In this document: positions 16,420 through 22,686 of the stretch, piece after piece | Layout of the letters: each line of letters begins with the position of its first letter | How positions within the stretch are numbered: the first letter of the stretch is position 1 | From: Clostridium sp. | GTDB taxonomy: Bacteria > Bacillota > Clostridia > Lachnospirales > Lachnospiraceae | NCBI GenBank assembly: GCA_031275405.1 | Contig: JAISOV010000011.1 | Coordinates: 1 to 32,397, forward strand | Reading direction: 5' to 3' | Length of the DNA stretch: 32,397 bases | Made by a program: the position numbers and the translations under genes | Notes under the pieces: model-generated | What the model saw: only the letters and a program-made list of their open reading frames with translations | Told to the model about the DNA's origin: nothing | Database searches by the model: none

Positions 16420-16923
16420 ATGAATAAACGAAATAAATTCTTAGGGCTGGCAGTTGTATTCATGGTATCAATGAGTTTACTTATGAGTGGGTTTCACACA
16501 CTTGCCGCTTGGCTAGGCTGGGATTTGGTTGATTCTGGAAAACACTTAGACTGGGATAGTGACACTGCCTATCTATCGAGCGTTCAATCTGCTACAAATA
16601 CATGGAACAACTACAAGTCTGGTGTCATAAGACCAGATTCCATTCTTGTAGTACAGGATGTGTTTGTAACGGACTACACGGAAGTTTCAAGCAACCTTGG
16701 CTATACAGATAAAAATAATGCGATGATATGCTTTAATACGTATCAATTTACTGGGATGACCAGCGCACAACGCCAAAAGACAGCGACGCATGAATTTGGA
16801 CATGCACTGGGACTTGATCACACAACCGGCACAGATGACGTTATGCGTCAAGGATTATCAAGTACTATTGCGCTGTCAAGCACAGACAAGGCGTCATATG
16901 ATTATGCCTACAATCAATATTAA
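16420..16923 (+). CDS. Small secreted matrixin-like zinc metalloprotease 2
   Basis: A 167-residue exported metzincin. Residues 1-29 are a signal peptide (NKRNK, hydrophobic core, cleavage near TLA/AW). The zinc motif is canonical matrixin: THEFGHALGLDH with His124, Glu125, His128 and His134, and the Met-turn is DVMRQ (Met142). About 94 residues separate the signal peptide from the zinc site, enough for a catalytic domain but no propeptide; no cysteine-switch motif was seen. SATNTWNNYKSG parallels GRAAWNNSTAN of protease 1. GGAGG lies nine bases before ATG 16420; the frame extends upstream to 16297 without a signal-like start. The partner gene begins 67 bases downstream. Confidence 0.85.
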   Translation: MNKRNKFLGLAVVFMVSMSLLMSGFHTLAAWLGWDLVDSGKHLDWDSDTAYLSSVQSATNTWNNYKSGVIRPDSILVVQDVFVTDYTEVSSNLGYTDKNNAMICFNTYQFTGMTSAQRQKTATHEFGHALGLDHTTGTDDVMRQGLSSTIALSSTDKASYDYAYNQY

Positions 16924-16990
16924 TATGATCAATATTCATAATATGAAACTCAGAGGTATCCATATCAAACTTGGAGGTATTAATATTAAT
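16915..16990 (+). repeat. AT-rich near-duplication between protease 2 and its partner
   Basis: ATCAATATTAATATG is followed at once by a near copy, ATCAATATTCATAATATG, and TATTAATATTAATATG recurs before the partner start. These small tandem duplications give three in-frame or near-frame ATG codons. Confidence 0.5.
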
Positions 16991-17632
16991 ATGAAACGCA
17001 ACTCTAAAACAGCAGCGAAAATGATGAGCATAGCGGTTGTTCTGTTCCTTTGTATAGCAGGTTTCCTTGTGCTGACACTCATACAGGACAGGAAATCCGC
17101 AAACGTAGCGGACACGCTGTCCTTGCAGCGTCTTCACGGGGATTTTGCGATCAATACGGATGATTTAAGGGAGGTTGTCGGCTTCTCGGATTATTTTTTT
17201 ATCGCGAAAGTAGCTGAGGTCATGGATACAGAATATAGAAATCCTAAAGTCATCGAATCCGAAAATGGAACTCGCACGGTTTCTACGCCATACACGAATT
17301 ACAGGCTTACTGTTGTCCAAAATATCAAAGGAGACTTACCGGCGGATTCGCTTGTGGCGGCAGCAAAGTTCGGAGGCGTCTCCTCGGACGGAAGCTTCAT
17401 CACCATCTTTGAAGAAGACGAATTGATGGATCTTGGCCAATATTATGCTATCGCCGCGTGTGTGCAGGAAGATGGTTCTTTGCTTATCTCGGGACCTAAC
17501 TCCAATCGAAAAACGAATCAGGGTGAGAATGGAGAATGGTATCCGGAAGATAACGGCGACCTGCCTTTTTCGTGGTATTATGCGCAGGAAGTGCCATATG
17601 AGCGTGAACGCTTTGCATCCATGTATGACTAG
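16991..17632 (+). CDS. Membrane-anchored protein with a predicted NTR/TIMP-like domain, partner of protease 2
   Basis: A 213-residue protein with a basic N-terminus and one transmembrane helix (about 12-31, MSIAVVLFLCIAGFLVLTLI). There is no good lipobox, so it is probably an uncleaved anchor with an extracellular domain. The domain shows SDYFFIAKVAEVMDTEY, PYTNYRLTVVQNIKGDLPA, a GG turn and GQYYAIAACVQEDGSLLISG. These landmarks parallel the lipoprotein at 14591 and look like the strand order of NTR/TIMP folds (recalled, not aligned). An acidic tail ends in SWYYAQEVPYERERFASMYD. GGAGG sits 13 bases before ATG 16991, rather far; an in-frame ATG at 16943 lacks an RBS. Confidence 0.72.
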   Translation: MKRNSKTAAKMMSIAVVLFLCIAGFLVLTLIQDRKSANVADTLSLQRLHGDFAINTDDLREVVGFSDYFFIAKVAEVMDTEYRNPKVIESENGTRTVSTPYTNYRLTVVQNIKGDLPADSLVAAAKFGGVSSDGSFITIFEEDELMDLGQYYAIAACVQEDGSLLISGPNSNRKTNQGENGEWYPEDNGDLPFSWYYAQEVPYERERFASMYD

Positions 17633-17700
17633 ACTGTTGGCGTGATACGGGCCATCTTCCTATTCTCCTTGTTGGGCTTTGATTTGTTTTTTATATCCTT

Positions 17701-17745
17701 AACCAGAAGAAATAGGAGGAAAAGCAAGGAGATATATGATATACT
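17701..17745 (+). promoter_or_regulatory. Duplicated promoter block B, ahead of the third lipoprotein
   Basis: 39 of 45 bases match block A (15219-15263), including TATACT at 17740-17745. Similarity continues weakly to a GGAAAGGGAG and ATG CGT TAG (about 17815), which sits where the LytTR start would be. It suggests shared regulation or an ancient duplication of the regulator leader. Confidence 0.6.
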
Positions 17746-17878
17746 GACAATGTTTCCTATAAGTGACGTGAGGGACGGGTTCTGTTGATGTGCGGACAGG
17801 AAAGGGAGAAAAGAATGCGTTAGGTACGCAAGAAGGATGTTCAGGGATAGGGACATCTTGGGAAGGAGGCGCAAATCC

Positions 17879-18850
17879 GTGCGGAATCATTCGGGAATTT
17901 TCGCGATCAGAAAAACTGAGGCAGCGATCGTGGCATTGGCCTTGGCCATCACAGTTTCCGCTTGTTCTCATACGACGGATCGCACGGATGACTTTGAGGA
18001 AAAAGAAAGTATGGCGGCTCAAGCCCCGATGAAAGCGCAGCTTAGCGACATACAGCAGCTTAGCGAAACGGATGTCGGCTCCCTCATGAAGCTTGATGAT
18101 TTTGTGGTCAGTCTGGCATATAACGCCAATCAGGAAGTACCCATCAATCACAGCATCGGAATTTACGGTCTTATTTCTGTATCGAATGACGCGGATACGG
18201 TGAAGGCTTCGCTGACGGAACGTTTTGATGAAATCAGCCTTTATTCTGAGGATGAGTGTGTTTTTACATCCGAGGAATATACAGTCGATACAACGGAAGC
18301 AAGCGACGGAATCTATTTTGTCTTGCAGATTGCTCCGGAATCTTCCGCCATAGATAACGGCAGGTATCACATTACGGATGTCATCTTGGGTACATCTGCT
18401 GAAACCGATATTGTGCTTCCTACGGATACATTTTGGGTGTCTGTGTATTCCGAGGCAAAAAATGGAGTCAATATTATAGAATCTCCCGTTTCAAGCATGG
18501 CAGAACGAAAGTCTGATCAGCCGTTTGTCTGCAGCTATTTCTTTCTTACCGTAAATAAGAATTTCAACAGTCATTTTACCGTATCATCGTCGATTCCGGA
18601 AAAAATAGGCGATGATGCGGAAGTTTCCATTCTGGCGGTTCACGAAGATCCCAAGATGGAAGAAACAACTTTAGAAACCCTGAAATCCAGTATCAATCAG
18701 GCGCAGAGCCAGGCACTGAAAGTATATGACATCCTTGTTTCCTATCAGAAGATGACGAAGAAACACCTAGTAATGCAGCCCGTGTTTTCGCTTGATATTA
18801 CAGGTGAAGCTCAGACCATCGGATCCTTATGTCCCCTCACTCTTTACTGA
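17879..18850 (+). CDS. Island lipoprotein of unknown function
   Basis: A 323-residue exported lipoprotein. GTG 17879 is preferred because AAGGAGG lies nine bases upstream and the protein then opens with a compact lipoprotein signal (ALALAITVSAC, Cys29). An ATG at 17837 is in frame but would add residues before the signal. The mature part has an acidic linker, then beta-rich sequence such as DDFVVSLAYNANQEVPINHS and HITDVILGTSAETDIVLPTD, and a helical C-terminal segment (TLETLKSSINQAQSQALKVY). No family was recognised. It shares its upstream promoter block with the LytTR gene and is the last gene of the AT-richer island. Confidence 0.75.
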   Translation: MRNHSGIFAIRKTEAAIVALALAITVSACSHTTDRTDDFEEKESMAAQAPMKAQLSDIQQLSETDVGSLMKLDDFVVSLAYNANQEVPINHSIGIYGLISVSNDADTVKASLTERFDEISLYSEDECVFTSEEYTVDTTEASDGIYFVLQIAPESSAIDNGRYHITDVILGTSAETDIVLPTDTFWVSVYSEAKNGVNIIESPVSSMAERKSDQPFVCSYFFLTVNKNFNSHFTVSSSIPEKIGDDAEVSILAVHEDPKMEETTLETLKSSINQAQSQALKVYDILVSYQKMTKKHLVMQPVFSLDITGEAQTIGSLCPLTLY

Positions 18851-18927
18851 ACGATTCCGGGAACCGGTCTAGGCGGCGTATCACAGCGAATGCCGGACGA
18901 CAGGCTTCCTATGGAAAGGCATATTTC

Positions 18928-18996
18928 CCCTCTCCGCCCATATACTGTACCAAGCAAGACGCGTCCGTCCATCGGACAGGAGACGGGCGGAGAGGG
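18928..18996 (+). promoter_or_regulatory. 12-bp inverted repeat enclosing the pdaA ribosome binding site
   Basis: CCCTCTCCGCCC (18928-18939) is perfectly complementary to GGGCGGAGAGGG (18985-18996). The second arm contains the GGAGAGGG ribosome binding site four bases before ATG 19001. An inner hairpin GTCCG/CGGAC (18963-18977) sits in the loop. If both arms are transcribed, initiation would be blocked until the stem opens. A TATACT at 18941 could instead be a -10 box, in which case the first arm is not in the RNA. Confidence 0.6.
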
Positions 18997-19000
18997 TTTT

Positions 19001-19942
19001 ATGAAGCTGAAATTTCGGGTCGGGCCATTCGGCGGCCAAGGGCGGGGGGAGAAGCAAACACAGGAGGAAAAGCAGAAGCAGGGCAGGTTTCGGAAGGCTG
19101 TTCCCACAGCCTGTTTTCTTGCCGCCGTGTTCCTGGTGGGGAGGACGGTCGGCTTTGCGGTTCGCCAGGCGGATTCCCGCACGGCGCAGATCATGGAGGT
19201 GGAGAACTGGGGGCTTGGCTTCGGGCGGGAAGGGGAACAGCCGTCCGGCAACCTTTCCCCCCAGGAACTGGCGAAGTACCGAGCCTATTTTGTGGGGGAT
19301 CAAAAGGAAAAGCGTATTTACCTGACGTTTGACTGCGGATATGAGAACGGGAATACGCCGATGATTCTGGACGCCCTGAAAAAACATCAGGCCGCGGCGA
19401 CGTTTTTTGTGGTGGGGCATTATCTGGAAAGCGCGTCGGAACTGGTGAAACGCATGGTGGAAGAGGGGCATACGGTAGCGAATCATACCTACCACCATCC
19501 GGATATGTCGGCAATTGCGAGCAGGGAAGCCTTTCAGGAGGAGATGGACAGCGTGGCGGCTCTGTTCCGGGAAATCACGGGGAAGGAACTGGCGCCTTAT
19601 TACCGTCCGCCTCAAGGGAAATACAGCATGGAAAACCTGAAGATGGCGTATGACTTGGGATATGCCACGTTCTTCTGGAGCCTTGCCTATGTGGACTGGA
19701 AACAGGATCAGCAGCCGTCCGGGAAGGAAGCCTTGGAAAAGCTGACCAAGAGGATCCATCCGGGCGCTATCGTGCTGCTGCATAACACTTCGCGCACCAA
19801 CGGGGAGATCCTGGATGAACTGCTGACAAAATGGGAAGAAATGGGATATACGTTCCATCCGCTGTCAGAGCTTGCCGGGCAGGCGCAAGCTGGCGGGCAG
19901 CCATCATCTGACGGGCAGACACCGACTGTCGGGCAGGAATAA
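19001..19942 (+). CDS. pdaA: Polysaccharide deacetylase, PdaA-like (delta-lactam-biosynthetic)
   Basis: A 313-residue NodB-type deacetylase. An N-terminal membrane anchor or signal (about 34-50, AVPTACFLAAVFLVGRTVGF) follows a Gln/Lys-rich start. The catalytic domain has LTFDCGYENGNT with Asp111, the metal site HTYHH (His162 to His166), RPPQGKYS, and C-terminal PGAIVLLHNTSRTN. The TFDxGYENG form points to PdaA, which removes the acetyl group from muramic acid to form muramic delta-lactam in spore cortex peptidoglycan. The C-terminus is a 6-residue repeat tail built on GQ, encoded by an 18-bp tandem repeat. sipL follows 53 bases downstream, so the pair is a sporulation neighbourhood. Confidence 0.9.
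   Translation: MKLKFRVGPFGGQGRGEKQTQEEKQKQGRFRKAVPTACFLAAVFLVGRTVGFAVRQADSRTAQIMEVENWGLGFGREGEQPSGNLSPQELAKYRAYFVGDQKEKRIYLTFDCGYENGNTPMILDALKKHQAAATFFVVGHYLESASELVKRMVEEGHTVANHTYHHPDMSAIASREAFQEEMDSVAALFREITGKELAPYYRPPQGKYSMENLKMAYDLGYATFFWSLAYVDWKQDQQPSGKEALEKLTKRIHPGAIVLLHNTSRTNGEILDELLTKWEEMGYTFHPLSELAGQAQAGGQPSSDGQTPTVGQE
19877..19936 (+). repeat. 18-bp tandem repeat at the pdaA 3' end
   Basis: GGGCAG recurs at 19877, 19895, 19913 and 19931, exactly 18 bases apart, encoding GQ-led hexapeptides. The units are otherwise diverged, so this is an old repeat in the protein tail. Confidence 0.75.
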
Positions 19943-19965
19943 ACTCCAGCGCGGCTTCATATAGT
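19937..19965 (+). promoter_or_regulatory. Possible sigma-E-type promoter for sipL
   Basis: GAATAAA (19937-19943), 14 bases, then CATATAGT (19958-19965) resemble mother-cell sigma-E boxes. The -35 overlaps the pdaA stop codon. sipL is known to be sigma-E controlled in Clostridioides difficile. The match is imperfect. Confidence 0.35.
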
Positions 19966-19995
19966 TACCATGAGGAAGATTGGAGGTATCACGCG

Positions 19996-21561
19996 GTGGA
20001 ATTATTGAAAAAGAACATACATATGGATCGTGTCCGTTCGGAAGCGCTCAGCCAGATGTCCCTGGAGGATGACATGAATATCCCGGAAAACAAGCCGGAC
20101 GTCAGCACGGTCAATTTTGAGAAAGGCACGGTGGTCATCGACGAGGTGAAGCCTGTCACGGATCACGTGAATGTGCGCGGGCGGCTCCTGTTTTCCATTT
20201 TATATCACACGCATGAGGGCGGAAGCGGGCTGGTGGCTCTGGACGGGAAAATACCCTTTGAGGAAAAAATCAATCTCCAAGGGGCGGAAAGCACCGATAC
20301 CGTGGACGTGGACGCACAGGTAGAGGATCTGAGCATCGGACTGATCAACTCCCGGAAGCTCAGCTGCCAGTCGGTGGTGACGCTGAACGCCAAGGTCGAT
20401 GAACTGTACGATGAAGAAGCCCCCATCGACCTCCGGATGGACGGCGCGGGAGAGGGAGCGGAATACCGGAAGACCCCGATGGAACTGGCGCAGATCGCGA
20501 TTGACAAGAACGATATTTTCCGTATCAAAGAAGAAGTCGGGCTGCCGTCCAGTTACCCCAATATCTTCCAGATCCTATGGCATTCCCTCTCGCTGCGGGA
20601 TGTGGATTTCAAAGTCATGCAGGAGAAAATCAGCCTGCAAGGCGATATACAGCTTTTCGTGCTGTATGAGGGAGAGGGCGAGGAACATGCGGTGCGCTCT
20701 TTTGAGACCGTGATTCCGTTCAGCGGCGTTCTGGAATGCCATGGCTGCCGGGAGGGCATGATCCCGGATCTGCGTTACTGCCTGCGTCAGCAGGAGCTTG
20801 CTATGCGTCCGGACCTGGACGGCGAGGAACGCAATATCGGCCTGGAGCTGCTGCTGGAAATCTGTATCAAGCTCTATGAGGAAGAAAAAGTCGAGGTGGT
20901 GTCCGACATCTACGGGGTCACGCAGGAGGTGGAGACGCAGACCAGCCCGGCGAATCTGAAAAGGCTTCTTGCCAAAGTCACCGGAAAGACCAAAGTGACG
21001 GATCATGTTCGTATCAAAGGGAAAAACAAAGGGGTTTTACAGCTTCTCCACAGCGAGGGGAAAGTTTCCTTGGAAAATCAGGAAGCTACGGAAAACGGCA
21101 TTACGCTGTCGGGCAGCCTGCAGATCCGCGTCATGTATGTCACCGGCGACGACGAAGCTCCCTATGCCAGCCTACAGGAGCAGCTTCCTTACCGGTATAC
21201 GCTGGAGGTTCCCGGTATCAAGCCGCAGGACATGGGCAAGGTTCATGCGGATGTGGAGCAGCTGCAGGTGAGTATGCTGGACGGGGAGGAAATGGATGTC
21301 AAGGCGGTGCTGACGTTCTCCACTACAGTATTCCAGAATCTTCCGGTAGACCTGATACAGTCGGTCAGAACGGCGCCCTTGGATACCGCCAAGCTGGGGA
21401 ACCTGCCGGGGATGGTGGTATATACGGTGAAGCCGGGGGATAACCTCTGGAATATCGGCAAGAGATACTATGTGCCGGTGCAGGCCATCAAAGACATCAA
21501 CGGCCTAAGCGGCGACGAGATACGGCCCGGCCAGAAACTGCTTATTGTAAAAGGGACTTGA
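19996..21561 (+). CDS. sipL: SPOCS/LysM spore morphogenesis protein SipL
   Basis: A 521-residue protein with repeated DUF3794 (SPOCS) domains and a C-terminal LysM. The family member SipL of C. difficile binds SpoIVA through its LysM and is needed for coat assembly around the forespore. The first domain has PENKPDVSTVNFEKGTVVID and KPVTDHVNVRGRLLFSILYH. Similar patterns recur near residues 170-280 and 330-430 (VTGKTKVTDHVRIKGKNKGV). LysM is at about 475-520 (YTVKPGDNLWNIGKRYYVP). Start GTG 19996 has GGAGG nine bases upstream. No signal peptide is present, which fits a mother-cell cytoplasmic protein. The stop codon lies inside the terminator stem. Confidence 0.93.
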   Translation: MELLKKNIHMDRVRSEALSQMSLEDDMNIPENKPDVSTVNFEKGTVVIDEVKPVTDHVNVRGRLLFSILYHTHEGGSGLVALDGKIPFEEKINLQGAESTDTVDVDAQVEDLSIGLINSRKLSCQSVVTLNAKVDELYDEEAPIDLRMDGAGEGAEYRKTPMELAQIAIDKNDIFRIKEEVGLPSSYPNIFQILWHSLSLRDVDFKVMQEKISLQGDIQLFVLYEGEGEEHAVRSFETVIPFSGVLECHGCREGMIPDLRYCLRQQELAMRPDLDGEERNIGLELLLEICIKLYEEEKVEVVSDIYGVTQEVETQTSPANLKRLLAKVTGKTKVTDHVRIKGKNKGVLQLLHSEGKVSLENQEATENGITLSGSLQIRVMYVTGDDEAPYASLQEQLPYRYTLEVPGIKPQDMGKVHADVEQLQVSMLDGEEMDVKAVLTFSTTVFQNLPVDLIQSVRTAPLDTAKLGNLPGMVVYTVKPGDNLWNIGKRYYVPVQAIKDINGLSGDEIRPGQKLLIVKGT

Positions 21562-21576
21562 TACAAGTCCCTTTTT
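21551..21576. terminator. Bidirectional terminator between sipL and the minus-strand gene
   Basis: GGGACTTG (21553-21560), loop ATA and CAAGTCCC (21564-21571) are followed by TTTTT, and preceded by an A-run that serves the minus strand. It ends both convergent genes. Confidence 0.9.
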
Positions 21577-21630
21577 ACGATTCCCGCAATTTTTAGGGTA
21601 CCACAACGACCTCTATTCCTGTACGCCGGT

Positions 21631-22293
21631 TCAGGATTCTTTCTTCTTGCCGTCGGCTTCTTCGGCCAGCTGATCAAATTTTCCCATGACGGCCTCATAA
21701 GTCTTCCTGGAAAGATCCGGGAGATCCTTGCCCCATGCGGCGGTCGCCAGCCGGAAACCTTTCTCAAAGGCGGCTCGCATGTCTTCGATTTTGTCCGGGT
21801 CGCCCCCGGTCAGGGCGTTCGCAAAGTCAAGGATTCGGCTGGAAGTCTGTTCCGCGCCCCAGTAGCCGTCGTCCGCGATGTCTTTCTGTGCCTGTAGCTT
21901 CGTGGCGGCGTCCACGGTATAGTCGCCGCTCGCCAAGAATTTCCAGATTTCGTTTTCCGACTGTGACTGGTCGCCCGAGACGTCAAAAAGATTGCCGCCT
22001 GACAGGCCGTTTGCTTTCCGGTAGGTGTTTCCCTGCTGTGACATCATTTTTTCCACTAAGCTGCGGAACTGGGCGGTACGGGCCTCCGCGTCCGCTTTCA
22101 GCCGGCTGATCAGGACGGTGTCCTGCGCGTAGGTCTTCTTCTCGGAAGAAGCGGTCTGCTTAGAAGCTTCGTAAAAAACGGCGGGTTCCTCCTTAGCGGC
22201 GGCGTTTGATGTGTCCGCGCCGCTTTTGGCGGAACCGGCCGCCATGCTGAGATAAGCGGCAGTCTGGTTCGATGTAACTCCGGTTACATTCAT
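21631..22293 (-). CDS. Conserved hypothetical protein
   Basis: A 220-residue protein of unknown function, of a type I recall as common in Firmicutes. There is no signal peptide or membrane helix. The N-terminal third is Ala/Ser/Thr-rich (NVTGVTSNQTAAYLSMAAGS). A helical segment LISRLKADAEARTAQFRSLV follows, then a conserved C-terminal half with KDIADDGYWGAEQTSSRILD, LTGGDPDKIEDMRAAFEKGF and AWGKDLPDLSRKTYEAV. ATG 22293 has AGGAG eight bases upstream; the frame remains open to 22341 but without a better start. It stands alone between a convergent terminator and the hairpin array, and no function is proposed. Confidence 0.85.
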   Translation of the reverse strand: MNVTGVTSNQTAAYLSMAAGSAKSGADTSNAAAKEEPAVFYEASKQTASSEKKTYAQDTVLISRLKADAEARTAQFRSLVEKMMSQQGNTYRKANGLSGGNLFDVSGDQSQSENEIWKFLASGDYTVDAATKLQAQKDIADDGYWGAEQTSSRILDFANALTGGDPDKIEDMRAAFEKGFRLATAAWGKDLPDLSRKTYEAVMGKFDQLAEEADGKKKES

Positions 22294-22357
22294 GCTGATT
22301 TCTCCTCTCTGCCCCGTAAAGAACGGCAGCCATTCATCCATGAGTTGTCTGTTTCAG

Positions 22358-22510
22358 GGCGCTGTCCTTGCGCCGCCATTGGATTACCAGAAGCGGTTTT
22401 TGCTTCTGGTAATCTCAGTTATCAGAAGCTGCGAAGCAGTTTCTGATAAAAGGCGCTGTCCTATGCGCCGCCATTTGATTATCAGAAGCGGTTTTTGCTT
22501 CTGGTAATCT
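22358..22510. repeat. Array of compound hairpins, two 58-59-bp units and a middle hairpin
   Basis: Units at 22358-22415 and 22452-22510 each hold GGCGC-loop-GCGCC, then GCCATT, then a long hairpin whose arms are GATTAYCAGAAGC and GCTTCTGGTAATC around GGTTTTT. Between them lies a third hairpin with TTATCAGAA and TTCTGATAA outer arms. The period is 94 bases. It sits in the intergenic region between the divergent conserved hypothetical and hybrid-kinase genes. It could be a repeated extragenic palindrome, a MITE-like element or a structured leader. Confidence 0.8.
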
Positions 22511-22627
22511 ATTTATCGGAGGAAAAGGAGAAAAAATAACCTTATGGGAGAATTTTGCTGCGTTTCTTATGGCAATCAAGCGGTTCTTGAGCAAATGGAA
22601 TTTTTTAATGCATTATCAAAGGGGATA

Positions 22628-22636
22628 TGGTATACT
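22628..22636 (+). promoter_or_regulatory. Extended -10 promoter of the hybrid kinase gene
   Basis: TGGTATACT (22628-22636) is an extended -10 box; the -35 is poor. It lies about 50 bases before the kinase start and downstream of the hairpin array. Confidence 0.55.
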
Positions 22637-22686
22637 ATGCGTAAGCAACGAGTCCGATTTTATCATGAAAAGGAGAGCGATTTCAT

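Noticed and set aside
13550-18850. Prophage or transposon explanation for the island
   Set aside because: No integrase, transposase, terminal repeats or attachment site was seen.
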